A stretch of 64,000 nt of DNA from Streptomyces sp. HSG2 (GTDB lineage Bacteria; Actinomycetota; Actinomycetes; Streptomycetales; Streptomycetaceae). How positions within the stretch are numbered: position 1 is the stretch's first letter; each line of letters starts with the position of its first letter. This document shows positions 16,348-24,341 of this stretch, in pieces. Both the position numbers and the translations under genes were made by a program. Where the stretch lies: contig NZ_CP066801.1 of the NCBI RefSeq assembly GCF_016598575.1, forward strand, positions 4,030,001 through 4,094,000, read 5' to 3'. Below the pieces are notes generated by a model. It searched no databases, was not told the origin of the DNA, and was given only the letters and a program-made list of their open reading frames with translations.

Positions 16348-17133
16348 TTATCCCAGAGCGAGGACGACCAGGACGGCGGTGGCCGAGGTCTCCGCCACGC
16401 CCCCGAACACGTCCCCGGTCACGCCGCCCAGGCGGCGCAGACAGCGCCGCAGCAGCGACTCGGCACAGCCCAGCGCCACGACCACGGCCAACGCCGCGTG
16501 GACCGGCGACACCGGCGACGGCACCGCCCCCGCCACGACCGCCGCGGTCGCGACCACGGCGGCGGTCACGGCCGCCACACCGAGGGTCGGGACCACCCCA
16601 GCCACCGCCGCACCCAGCCCCTCGGGGCGGGCCGCGGGCACCCCGGACCGCGCGGCCAGCGTCAGCGCGAGGCGAGCGGCGGCGGCCGATACGACGACGG
16701 CGAACGTGCCCAGCGCCCAGGACTCCTCGAAAGCCCGGGCCAAAGCGGCGACCTGGGCCACCAGTACCAGCACCAGGGTGACCACACCGAACGGACCGAT
16801 GTCCGACTTCTTCATGATCCGCAGGGCGTCCTCGGCGGGCGCGCCGCTTCCCAACCCGTCCGCCGTGTCCGCCAACCCGTCCAGATGCAGCCCCCGGGTC
16901 GACAGCGCGGCCACCGCGACCGAGGCCACGGCGGCCAGCGGCGCGCCGGCGCCGAGGAACAGCGCCAGGAGCCCCGTGCCGGCCGCCGCCACGCCGACCG
17001 CCAACCCGACCACGGGGGCCCACAGCATCCCCGCGCGGGCGGCGGCCCGGTCCCAGCGGGTCACCGTCACCGGGAACACGGTCAGCGTGCCGAAGGCGAA
17101 ACGGAGGCCGTCCGCGACGGAGGTCCTGGGCAT
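16348..17133 (-). CDS. cobS: Adenosylcobinamide-GDP ribazoletransferase (cobalamin synthase)
   Basis: A 261-residue integral membrane enzyme joining adenosylcobinamide-GDP to alpha-ribazole (or its phosphate) in the last steps of B12 assembly. The CobS signature is visible, including the Asp-rich LHLDGLADTADGLGSG near residue 90 and the following ALRIMKKSDIGPFGV. Alternating hydrophobic Ala/Val segments fill the remainder. The ATG at 17133 gives MPRTSVADGLRFAFGTLTVFPV, the usual start of this family. Partners CobT and CobU are encoded 1-4 kb away on the same strand but separated by other genes. No cobalamin riboswitch was recognised upstream. Confidence 0.93.
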   Translation of the reverse strand: MPRTSVADGLRFAFGTLTVFPVTVTRWDRAAARAGMLWAPVVGLAVGVAAAGTGLLALFLGAGAPLAAVASVAVAALSTRGLHLDGLADTADGLGSGAPAEDALRIMKKSDIGPFGVVTLVLVLVAQVAALARAFEESWALGTFAVVVSAAAARLALTLAARSGVPAARPEGLGAAVAGVVPTLGVAAVTAAVVATAAVVAGAVPSPVSPVHAALAVVVALGCAESLLRRCLRRLGGVTGDVFGGVAETSATAVLVVLALG

Positions 17134-17681
17134 CGGCGCAGACTACCGGCCGGCCCGCCGGGGTCCGGAGGCGGTCCCGGCCGGGGACGTCGAGTCCCGT
17201 GCGGGCGGACGGACCGTCCTCGACCGACCGAGCCGGCGACGTGCCGGCGACGTGCCGGCGACGTGCCGGAGGCGTGCCGGTGGCGAGGAGAGCGGCGGCG
17301 GTCGTCACCGAGAGCCACCTGGCGGTCGCCGATCCGGCCTTCGACCGCGCCGCCGAAAGGTGATCTTCCGACCACGCCGCACCCGGCCCGCCGCGCGTTC
17401 TCGCGGCAGGTCCAAAAAAGTGCGGTACGTTCCGCTTCCGACCCGCACCGCCGGCCCTCCCGGCGAGTCGATCGATACGTCGCACGGCCTCCTCGTCGGC
17501 CGAGGTGAGGAAGGGACGCCGCGGCCCGAATCCGCTCGGCGGACAACCTCGCCGGCGGAGTGGTGCGAAGGGCCGGCCCACGTCCCGTGCGGCGCGTTCG
17601 CCCTCCGCGCGAACCGCCCGTACGGAATGGAAAGGGGGATGGGGAACCGGGCCCTCACGGGAGCCGCGCCCCCGAACTCCG
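17134..17681. other. Divergent intergenic region upstream of cobS and a membrane-protein gene
   Basis: A 548-bp stretch with no credible gene: ORFs here are Arg/Pro-rich and disagree with Streptomyces codon position bias. It contains the 11-bp tandem repeats at 17233-17280 and a short A-rich patch (a run of six A near 17415) unusual for this genome, possibly part of a promoter. No B12 riboswitch core was found. Confidence 0.5.
17233..17280. repeat. 11-bp tandem repeats upstream of cobS
   Basis: Three exact tandem copies of CCGGCGACGTG (17233-17265) are followed by a degenerate copy (CCGGAGGCGTG) and a partial fifth. The period matches one DNA helical turn, so a multimeric regulator site is conceivable, as is simple slippage. 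They lie 100-147 bp upstream of the cobS start. Confidence 0.75.
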
Positions 17682-18446
17682 ATGGGAGACTGGTGGTATC
17701 GGAACATCGTGGAGCCCGGAAAGCTCCCGCTGCTCCTCGCCTTGGCCGCCTTCGTCCTCACCTTCCTCGTCACCCGCCTGATCACTCGTCTCATCCGGGC
17801 GGGCCGGGGCCCGTTCGGCAATGTCCGTGCCGGCGGACTGCACATCCACCACGTGGTGCCCGGGGTCGTCCTCACCGTGCTCGGAGGCTTCGGCGCCTTC
17901 GCGGCGGCGGGCCACGACGCCGGCACCGCGGTCGGCGCCACGGTCTTCGGGATCGGTACCGGCCTGGTCCTCGACGAGTTCGCGCTGATCCTGCACCTGG
18001 ACGACGTGTACTGGACGGAGGCGGGCCGGCGCAGCGTGGAGGCCGTGGTTCTCACCGCCTCCCTGGGCGGGTTGATCCTGGTCGGCTTCTCCCCGCTCGG
18101 CGTCGACAACCTCTCCCCGGACGAGGCACAGGACCGCCTCACCGTCGTCCGCACGGCCGCCGCGAGCTTCTTCTGCGCCCTCGTCTCCCTGGTCAAGGGG
18201 AAGACCCGACTGGCGATCTTCGGGGTGATCGTCCCTGTCGTCGCCCTGGTCGGGGCGGTTCGACTGGCCCGCCCCGACTCGCCCTGGGCACGGCGCTTCT
18301 ACCGCCGGCGTCCGCGAGCCCGGGCCCGGGCCACGCTGCGCGCCTACCGCCACGACCGGCGATGGGCCGGGCCGAGTCGCGTACTCCAGGACTGGATCGG
18401 TGGGCGCCCCGACCCCCTGCCGACCCGCGCGGCGGAGCGCCGCTGA
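17682..18446 (+). CDS. Conserved polytopic membrane protein of unknown function
   Basis: A 254-residue protein with about five hydrophobic segments. A first helix (LPLLLALAAFVLTFLVTRLI) is followed by the conserved-looking LHIHHVVPGVVLTVLGG, a Gly/Ala-rich helix, LVLDEFALILHLDDVYW (acidic and His residues inside a membrane-proximal helix), and two more helices. The C-terminus is basic and cytosolic. The His and Asp residues could bind a metal, but I do not recognise a family with known function. ATG 17682 was chosen because it starts directly before the first helix; the reading frame open from 17505 is Arg-rich and unlikely. Its stop lies inside the 18442-18460 palindrome. Confidence 0.75.
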   Translation: MGDWWYRNIVEPGKLPLLLALAAFVLTFLVTRLITRLIRAGRGPFGNVRAGGLHIHHVVPGVVLTVLGGFGAFAAAGHDAGTAVGATVFGIGTGLVLDEFALILHLDDVYWTEAGRRSVEAVVLTASLGGLILVGFSPLGVDNLSPDEAQDRLTVVRTAAASFFCALVSLVKGKTRLAIFGVIVPVVALVGAVRLARPDSPWARRFYRRRPRARARATLRAYRHDRRWAGPSRVLQDWIGGRPDPLPTRAAERR

Positions 18447-18460
18447 GGCGACGCCTCAGC
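18442..18460. terminator. 19-bp palindrome containing both convergent stop codons
   Basis: GCTGAGGCG-A-CGCCTCAGC is a perfect palindrome. The TGA of the membrane-protein gene (18444-18446) lies in one arm and the stop of cobT (18458-18456 on the minus strand) lies in the other. It can fold as a 7-bp stem with a 5-base loop on either strand, giving a compact bidirectional terminator candidate. Confidence 0.6.
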
Positions 18461-19565
18461 TCCCGGACTCCTCCGGCGCTCCCGAGGCGCGGTCCGAGGC
18501 CCCGCCCTCGGGGGTCCGCTCGCGGCGCTCCGGGACCTCCGCCGCCAAGGCCGCGGCGGCCTGGATCAGCGGAAGCGCCAGCAGGCCTCCGGTGCCCTCG
18601 CCCACGGTGACTCCGTGGGTCAGCAGCGGGCGCATGGCCAGCCGGTCGAGCGCCTTGGCCTGTCCGGGCTCGCCGCTCTCGTGGGCGGCCGTCCACCAGT
18701 CGGGAGCCCGGAAGGCGACGCGCTGGGCCACGAGCGCGCACGCCGCGGACACCACGCCGTCGAGGAGGACCGGCGTGCGCCGCACCGCGGCCTGCAACAG
18801 GAACCCGGTCATTGCCGTCAGATCGGCCCCGCCGACGGTGGCCAGCAGCCGCGCCTGGTCCCCGAGCGCCGGTCGGGCCCGGCGCAGCGCGTCCCGGACG
18901 GCCGCGCACTTGCGCATCCACGCCAGGTCGTCGATGGCCAGGCCGCCGCGCCCGGTCACGACGGAGGCGTCCGTGCCGCACAGCGCGGCGATCAGTGCCC
19001 CGGCGGCCGTGGTGCCGCCCACACTGACATCGCCCAGGACGACCAGGTCGGTGCCGGAGTCGGCCTCCTCGTCGGCGAGCGCCACACCGGCCCGGAAGGC
19101 GGCCTCCGCCTCCTGCGCCGTCAACGCGTCCTCCCGGTCGATCCGGCCGGAGCCGCGTCGCACGCGATGGCGCACCACCTCGGCGGGCAGCGTCCCCGGG
19201 TCGCAGTCCAGCGCCATGTCCACCACCCGCACCGGGACCCCGAACCGACGCGCCAGCACCGAGACCGGACGCCCGCCCTCCAGGACCTCACGGACCAGCT
19301 CCGCCGCGCTTCCCGCGGGGCGCGCCGACACTCCCAGTTCGGCGACCCCGTGGTCGCCCGCGAAGAGCACCACGCGGGGTCGCTCGATCGGTCGCGCCGG
19401 CACAGCGTGCTGAGCGGCGGCCAGCCACTCGCCCCACTCGTCCAGTCGGCCCAGCGAGCCGGGCGGAACGACCCGCCGCTCCCGGTGCGCTTCCAGGGCG
19501 GCGCGGACACCGCTGTCGGGGCGCTCGATCAGGTCGGTGAAGTGGTCGAGATTCAGCGAGCTCAT
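18456..19565 (-). CDS. cobT: Nicotinate-nucleotide:dimethylbenzimidazole phosphoribosyltransferase
   Basis: A 369-residue cytosolic enzyme that makes alpha-ribazole phosphate, the lower ligand of cobalamin. Recognisable blocks are PPGSLGRLDEWGEWLA near the N-terminus, VVLFAGDHGVAELGVSA, the Gly-rich GDVSVGGTTAAGALIAAL, and TGFLLQAAVRRTPVLLDGVVS. The catalytic Glu expected near the C-terminus is consistent with GEGTGG. The ATG at 19565 starts MSSLNLDHFTDLIERPDSG. The far longer upstream reading is shadow of the divergent methyltransferase gene. Convergent with the membrane-protein gene through a shared palindrome. Confidence 0.93.
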   Translation of the reverse strand: MSSLNLDHFTDLIERPDSGVRAALEAHRERRVVPPGSLGRLDEWGEWLAAAQHAVPARPIERPRVVLFAGDHGVAELGVSARPAGSAAELVREVLEGGRPVSVLARRFGVPVRVVDMALDCDPGTLPAEVVRHRVRRGSGRIDREDALTAQEAEAAFRAGVALADEEADSGTDLVVLGDVSVGGTTAAGALIAALCGTDASVVTGRGGLAIDDLAWMRKCAAVRDALRRARPALGDQARLLATVGGADLTAMTGFLLQAAVRRTPVLLDGVVSAACALVAQRVAFRAPDWWTAAHESGEPGQAKALDRLAMRPLLTHGVTVGEGTGGLLALPLIQAAAALAAEVPERRERTPEGGASDRASGAPEESGS

Positions 19566-19652
19566 TCGCCGAACAGTACCGGCCTCCCCCGGGCGCCCCG
19601 GAGCCCCGTGGCAGACCCCGGGGAGGCACCGCCGTCGCCCCCGAGAGGGAGA

Positions 19653-20516
19653 ATGCCCGATCCGCCGTTTCGTACCGTTGTGCACTGGAATGCATGGTGT
19701 GTGGTCGGGGCGCCCGGGGCGCCGAGCCTCGCGCCGCTCGCCCGTCCGCGCCTCGCCCTCGTACCGCCGGGAGCCCGTGTGGTCCTGCCGCCGTCGCCGT
19801 CGCCGGTCGCCTCGTCCGTGCCGCTCCGCCAGGACTGCCCGTGGTGCGGCTCGCGTCGACTCCGCGTCGGCCGACGGCGCCGCGGGCCCGGCGTCCGCGA
19901 CGGGGCGGGACGGCGCGCCCCGTCGCGATGCCGGGACTGCGGTCACGGATTCGACGATCCGCCGAGCGCGCCGGGCGGCGGGCCCCCCGCGGGCAGCCTG
20001 GCCCGCGCGACGGACCACGCCCGGCACCTGCTGGCCGCCCGCGCCGTACTGCGCCACCAACCGGAGCCGGAGAGCTGGCTGGACGTCGGCACGGGCGAGG
20101 CCCACTTCCCCGCGGTCGCCCGCCGTCTCTTCCCCTACACCTCCTTCGACGGCCTGGACCCCACCACGCGCGTACTGCGAGCGCGCGCCGCCGAACGCGT
20201 CGAGGAAGGACACGTCGGCACACCCGCCGACCCGCACATCGTCGCCCTCCTCGCGGCCCGGTACGACGTGGTGAGTCTCGTCCGTCAGCTACCCGCCGCC
20301 CCGGATCCGCGCGCCGCGCTGAGCGCCGCGCTCCGTCTGCTCCGCCCCGGCGGGCACTTGCTCGTCGACGTCACCGACCGCTTCGCCCTCCTCCCTCGCG
20401 GGGGGACCCGGTTCTCCGCATGCCTCCGCCGGGAGTTGCGGGCGTCGGGCTGTGCCGTCCTCACCCCCACCGGTTCGCCGCGGGTGGTCGCCAGGCGCGG
20501 GAGGCACACACCCTGA
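19653..20516 (+). CDS. Class I SAM-dependent methyltransferase with N-terminal zinc ribbon
   Basis: About 287 residues. Residues about 68-105 hold a zinc-ribbon-like set of Cys (CPWCGSRRL and CRDCGHGF). The Rossmann methyltransferase domain follows, with the SAM-binding WLDVGTGEAHFPAVARRLFP, then FDGLDPTTRVLRARAAE and LRLLRPGGHLLVDVTDR. The substrate is not evident. Zinc-ribbon plus methyltransferase proteins of this type are usually assigned to small-molecule, protein or sugar methylation without clear evidence. ATG 19653 has GAGAGGGAG upstream but the first 50 or so residues are low in conservation-like features, so a later start is possible. Divergent from cobT and convergent with cobU. 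Confidence 0.75.
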   Translation: MPDPPFRTVVHWNAWCVVGAPGAPSLAPLARPRLALVPPGARVVLPPSPSPVASSVPLRQDCPWCGSRRLRVGRRRRGPGVRDGAGRRAPSRCRDCGHGFDDPPSAPGGGPPAGSLARATDHARHLLAARAVLRHQPEPESWLDVGTGEAHFPAVARRLFPYTSFDGLDPTTRVLRARAAERVEEGHVGTPADPHIVALLAARYDVVSLVRQLPAAPDPRAALSAALRLLRPGGHLLVDVTDRFALLPRGGTRFSACLRRELRASGCAVLTPTGSPRVVARRGRHTP

Positions 20517-20531
20517 CGCGCCGTGGGTCGG

Positions 20532-20581
20532 GCGCCCGGAGCCCGGTCGCCTCGCGACCCGCCCCGGCCGACTCCGGGCGC
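20532..20581. terminator. Nested inverted repeats between convergent methyltransferase and cobU genes
   Basis: GCGCCCGGAG (20532-20541) pairs perfectly with 20572-20581. Inside the loop a second perfect hairpin, GGTCGC (20545-20550) with GCGACC (20554-20559), can form. The structure occupies most of the 67 bp between the two stop codons and suits a bidirectional terminator. Confidence 0.6.
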
Positions 20582-20583
20582 GC

Positions 20584-21783
20584 TCAGCCCCGCAGGACCA
20601 GCGTCTGACCCGCCACCACCAGCAACACCTGCTCGCACTCGGCGGCCAACGCCGCGTTCAACCGGCCCGACTCGTCCCGGTACCGCCGGCCCGACGGGGT
20701 GGCCGGGACGACCCCCGAACCCACCTCGTTCGAGACGGCGACCACCGTCCGCCGCGCGGCGCGCACGGCGGCGGTCAGTTCGCTCACCCGCTCGCGCAGT
20801 GCCCGCTCGCCGCCCCGCGCCCACACGTCCTCGTCCCACGCCCCGACGGTGTCCATGGCGTCCGTCAGCCACAACGACAGACAGTCCACCAGCAGCGGCG
20901 GTCCGGCCTCCCCGAGCAGCGGCACCAGGTCGCAGGTCTCGACCGTCCGCCAGGACCCCGGTCGCCGCTCCCGATGCGCCCGGACCCGCTCCCCCCACTC
21001 GGCGTCCCCGGGACGCGAACCGCCCGTCGCCACGTACAGGACACCGGGGAAGGCCGACAGCCGACGCTCCGCCTCCACGGACTTCCCGGACCGCGCCCCG
21101 CCCAGGACCAGGGTCCGCCGAGGCAGGTCCGGGACGTCCTCGTACGCGCCCACCGACAGCGTCGTACCGTCGGGCACCGCCCGTGCCCCCGCCGCGGCCA
21201 GCCGTCGGCGTGCCTCGGGTCCCGGCGGCACCTCGTGGCCCAGATGGACCGCGACGACGTCGGTGGTCGGCCCGACGGCGCCCGTCGCCCGCAGGCCGGC
21301 CAGCGCGTCGGGGCGTCCGACCACGTCGAGGAGAACCATGTCGTAGCGTTCGGCGAGCCCCTCGGACCCGGCGGGGGACCCCCCTGGCGGCAGGTACAAC
21401 ATCCGGTGCCCGTCGGGCCCGGTCACGGCGTAGCCCGTGCCCGGCGCGTCCAGTGGGACGGCCCGCACTCGATGGCCGGTCAACAGCGCCAACTCCCGGC
21501 CGTCCGGGACCCGCCCGGGCTGTGGAAGCCCGGGCGGCACCTCCACGGCGGGCCCGTCGTGCGGATGCGAGAGCAACACCTGGACGACGCCGCCCAGCGA
21601 TACCCCCGCCCGCGCCGCGGCGAGCGCCGCGCCGGGGGTGAGGTCGAGCAACAACCCGCCGTCCACCACGAGCGCCGTCGCGGCGCGGGCGTCCTCGCCC
21701 AGCGCGGCGGCGCAGGCCGCGCAGGGACAGTCGGGGCGGGGGAGTCCCGCGGGGGCACCGGTACCGAGCAGAGTCACGTCCAC
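20584..21783 (-). CDS. cobU: CobU adenosylcobinamide kinase/guanylyltransferase fused to an MBL-like domain
   Basis: A 399-residue fusion. The C-terminal 190 residues are CobU, which phosphorylates adenosylcobinamide and then adds GMP: the P-loop is LVLGGARSGKSVEAERRL, followed by YVATGGSRPGDAEWGERV, SWRTVETCDLV and VAVSNEVGSGVVPATPSGR. The N-terminal 200 residues resemble a metallo-beta-lactamase fold of the PhnP type: LLGTGAPAGLPRPDCPCAAC, LLSHPHDGPAVEV where HxHxDH would be, and VVAVHLGHEVPPG. The last His of the metal motif is missing, so this domain may be degenerate. The GTG at 21783 precedes VDVTLLGTGAPAG, the natural MBL-fold beginning. Confidence 0.88.
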   Translation of the reverse strand: MDVTLLGTGAPAGLPRPDCPCAACAAALGEDARAATALVVDGGLLLDLTPGAALAAARAGVSLGGVVQVLLSHPHDGPAVEVPPGLPQPGRVPDGRELALLTGHRVRAVPLDAPGTGYAVTGPDGHRMLYLPPGGSPAGSEGLAERYDMVLLDVVGRPDALAGLRATGAVGPTTDVVAVHLGHEVPPGPEARRRLAAAGARAVPDGTTLSVGAYEDVPDLPRRTLVLGGARSGKSVEAERRLSAFPGVLYVATGGSRPGDAEWGERVRAHRERRPGSWRTVETCDLVPLLGEAGPPLLVDCLSLWLTDAMDTVGAWDEDVWARGGERALRERVSELTAAVRAARRTVVAVSNEVGSGVVPATPSGRRYRDESGRLNAALAAECEQVLLVVAGQTLVLRG

Positions 21784-21999
21784 ACCCCGATCCTCCCCGG
21801 TCGCCCCGCCGCCCGCGCGCCCGCACCGCGACACGGCCCCCGCGCTCGACGCCCTCGGCGGGAGCGCCCTCGTCCGACGGCCGGCACGGGGCGCCGCGCC
21901 CGGGCGGCACGGCGGCGGCGCCGACCGCATAGGCTGCCGGCGGAACGGAGCGACACCCGGCGCTCCGCCGTGACACTGTTGAACCCCTGGGAGGCGCAC

Positions 22000-22227
22000 A
22001 TGACGGCATGGACGTGGCGGTTCGAGACAGCCGAGGGGGCGCGGGTCCGCCCGGCGGTGGAACCGGAGGAGTTCACCACGCAGGGCGACGCCGAGTCGTG
22101 GATCGGGGAGTACTGGAAGGCCCTCCGCGACGGCGGCGCCGACCGGGTCCGGCTGTTCGAGGGCACCGAGGAGGTCTACGGGCCCATGAGCCTGCACGCG
22201 GACGAGGGTCGGGATCAGGACGGCTAG
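22000..22227 (+). CDS. Small conserved hypothetical protein
   Basis: A 75-residue soluble acidic protein, MTAWTWRFETAEGARVRP onward, with aromatic and charged residues (ESWIGEYWKALRDGGADRVRLFEGTEEVYG) and no signal or membrane segment. A good ribosome site (GGGAGGCGCAC) precedes the ATG and the codon bias is strong, so it is real. I recognise it only as a small Streptomyces hypothetical. It stands alone between divergent cobU and convergent htrA. Confidence 0.8.
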   Translation: MTAWTWRFETAEGARVRPAVEPEEFTTQGDAESWIGEYWKALRDGGADRVRLFEGTEEVYGPMSLHADEGRDQDG

Positions 22228-22232
22228 TCCCT

Positions 22233-22252
22233 CCGTCGCCGACCGGCGGCGG
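22233..22252. terminator. Short hairpin after the 75-residue gene
   Basis: CCGTCGCC (22233-22240) pairs with GGCGGCGG (22245-22252), with one G-U pair and a 4-base loop, six bases past the stop codon. Modest support. Confidence 0.4.
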
Positions 22253-22359
22253 TCGCTCGACACGCGCCCGTGCCGAGCGGACGGGCCGCGACGGGTGGGG
22301 CCGGAGTCACCGACCCGCCCTGTTCGAGGCCGTCGCCACCCCTCGCGACGGCCGCCGGG

Positions 22360-23445
22360 TCAGCTCTCGCCCATGGTGACCTCCGCGGTCCGCTCGTCGC
22401 CGTCGCGGGTGTACGAGACGGTCTCCCGGTCGCCGGGGCGGAGCCCCGCCAGCGCCGCCGACAGCGAGGCGACGGTGGTGACGTCGGTGTCCCCCAGCCC
22501 GGTGATCACGTCCCCCGTCTCGATGCCCGCCTGGTCGGCGGCGCCGCCCCGCTCCACCTCCACCACGGCCACGCCCGCCGCCCGGTAGTCGGCGTTGACG
22601 ACCGTACGGCCGACGATGCCGAGCGCGGCGCGGCCCGAGTCGGTCACCCGCCCGTCCTCGACGATCTGGTCGGCGATGGTGCGCACGGTCGCCGCCGGAA
22701 TGGCGAAGCCGATCCCCGGCGCTTGGCCGTTGCCGACGCCGGGGTCGGCCGCCGCCAGCGTCGGGATGCCGATCACCCGCGCGTCCAGGTCGACCAGCGC
22801 GCCGCCGCTGTTCCCGGGGTTGATAGCGGCGGAGGTCTGGATCATGTTGGCGATGGTGGCGCCGCCGCCCGAGCCGTCGCCGGCCTCGGTCACGGTCCTG
22901 CCGGTCGCCGAGACGATGCCCTGGGTCACGCTGGACTCCAGCCCGAGCGGCGAGCCCATCGCGAGCACGATCTGGCCCACCTCCACCTCGGAGGAGTCCC
23001 CGAATCGGGCCGCCCGCAGCCCGTCGGGCACCGTCTCCAGGGCGATCACCGCCAAGTCCTGTTGCGGGTAGGAGGACACGAGCGTCGCCGTCAACGTGTC
23101 CTCGCTGTTCGCGGTGGTCACCCGGAAGGACTTCGCGTCCCCCACGACATGGGCGTTGGTGACGACATGGCCCCGGTCGTCGTAGACGATGCCGGACCCC
23201 AGAGCGTCGCCCGCCTGGATCTGCACGACCGAGGGCAGCACCTCGTCGATCACCCGCTGGTAGACCTCCTGGAGGTCTCCGGCCTGCCTGGGCAGGACCG
23301 CCCGCGCGGTGGTGCCGTCCCGCCGGGGTGCCCGCTCGGGCCGCGCCGAGTCCGCCGCCGAACAACCCGCCAGGAGCAGCAGCGAGGAGAGCAGGACGGC
23401 CGCGGAACGGACGGGGCGCGCCGGGTGGCGGGGCGAGGCGTTCAT
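22360..23445 (-). CDS. HtrA/DegP-like S1C serine protease lipoprotein with PDZ domain
   Basis: A 361-residue exported protease. A lipoprotein signal ends in the lipobox LLLAGC at about residue 28. The protease domain shows the triad: His in VVTNAHVVG, Asp in QQDLAVIAL and Ser in NPGNSGGALVD. A C-terminal PDZ domain follows (GGAADQAGIETGDVITGLGDTDV). Family members degrade or refold damaged exported proteins and are often under envelope-stress control. It is the last gene of a likely three-gene unit with the methyltransferase and DUF3043 genes upstream (gaps of 72 and 53 bp). Confidence 0.92.
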   Translation of the reverse strand: MNASPRHPARPVRSAAVLLSSLLLLAGCSAADSARPERAPRRDGTTARAVLPRQAGDLQEVYQRVIDEVLPSVVQIQAGDALGSGIVYDDRGHVVTNAHVVGDAKSFRVTTANSEDTLTATLVSSYPQQDLAVIALETVPDGLRAARFGDSSEVEVGQIVLAMGSPLGLESSVTQGIVSATGRTVTEAGDGSGGGATIANMIQTSAAINPGNSGGALVDLDARVIGIPTLAAADPGVGNGQAPGIGFAIPAATVRTIADQIVEDGRVTDSGRAALGIVGRTVVNADYRAAGVAVVEVERGGAADQAGIETGDVITGLGDTDVTTVASLSAALAGLRPGDRETVSYTRDGDERTAEVTMGES

Positions 23446-23517
23446 GCCCGCAGTCTCGCCGCCGCGGGCCGGTGCGGCGCCCGGTGGGCGCCCGAACGGG
23501 CCCGGCGCTCCCGGAGG

Positions 23518-24288
23518 TCAGCCGCGCAGCCCGCACAGGTGCAGCAGGGCCGCCACGCCGCGATAGGGATCCGTTCGACCCGCGCGTTCCTCCACGGCCA
23601 ACAGAGTGGCCGGGTCCGGTGCCCGCGGGAGGCCGGTGAGGGAGGAGTCGGTGAAGACGCCCACCCCGTACCAGCGACGCAGCGGGGCGCCGAGACCGGC
23701 CAGCGTGGCGGTCAACGCCGCCCTCCGGTCCGCCCACACCTCCGGCTCCCGGCGGGCCGCCTCGCCCGACCGGGTCGGGGGGAGCCGGGGCCGGGGCACG
23801 CGCGGGGCGCGGTCCAGCGCCGCGAGGGCGCCGGCCCAGTCGCCGCGCAGCCCGGGGCGCATCGCCGGCGCGTCGCCGTTGCGGACCAGCAGCGACAGCA
23901 GCCCCCCGGGGGCGAGCATCCGCGCCAGCCCGGCGAGCAGGGGGTCCGGCTCGTCGGTTCGCATGAGTGCCTCGTGGCACACCACGACGTCGAAGCCGCC
24001 GGGCAGGAAGTGCACGCCGGTATCCCGGCCGTCCCCCTCCAGGAAGCGCAGCCGTTCCCTGACCGCCCTGGGCTGTGCGGCCCAGACCGCGCGTGCCGCG
24101 ACGACCAGTTCCGGGTCGTCCTCCAACGCCGTCACCCGATGGCCGGCCTCCGCCAACCGCAGGGCCCGCGCGCCGGGGCCCGCGCCGACGTCGAGCACCC
24201 GCAACCGGCGCCCCGCCGAGAACACCTCCGCCAGTTGCTCGTCGAGCTGACGCGCCGCCACCTCCCCGTGCGCGAACGCCGCCGACAC
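23518..24288 (-). CDS. Class I SAM-dependent methyltransferase
   Basis: A 256-residue soluble methyltransferase. Motif I is LRVLDVGAGPGARALRLAEAGH at about residues 29-50, motif II lies in VTALEDDPELVVAAR, and the motif IV/post region reads GGFDVVVCHEALMRTDEPDPLL. The C-terminal half (DRRAALTATLAGLGAPLRRWYGVGVFTDS) is like small-molecule methyltransferases of the SmtA/UbiE-related type. The GTG start at 24288 is the best in-frame start. Its place between DUF3043 and htrA suggests cotranscription; the substrate cannot be told from sequence. Confidence 0.82.
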   Translation of the reverse strand: MSAAFAHGEVAARQLDEQLAEVFSAGRRLRVLDVGAGPGARALRLAEAGHRVTALEDDPELVVAARAVWAAQPRAVRERLRFLEGDGRDTGVHFLPGGFDVVVCHEALMRTDEPDPLLAGLARMLAPGGLLSLLVRNGDAPAMRPGLRGDWAGALAALDRAPRVPRPRLPPTRSGEAARREPEVWADRRAALTATLAGLGAPLRRWYGVGVFTDSSLTGLPRAPDPATLLAVEERAGRTDPYRGVAALLHLCGLRG

Positions 24289-24341
24289 GCCGACATCGAT
24301 CGGCCCCGTCGGTCCGGCGTCCCGGGGCGACGGGGTCGTGG

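Noticed and set aside
17233..17280. CRISPR array
   Set aside because: The units are adjacent 11-bp tandem copies without spacers, and there are no cas genes.
17505..17681. N-terminal extension of the membrane protein at 17682
   Set aside because: The extension is Arg/Pro/Gly-rich without codon bias; the membrane helix starts just after ATG 17682.
18615..19652. N-terminal extension of the zinc-ribbon methyltransferase
   Set aside because: It runs antisense through cobT, whose motifs are clear on the other strand.
16348..21783. Cobalamin riboswitch near cobS/cobT/cobU
   Set aside because: I looked for the B12-box core and its long stem on the minus strand in the leaders and did not find a convincing match. 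A covariance search would be decisive.
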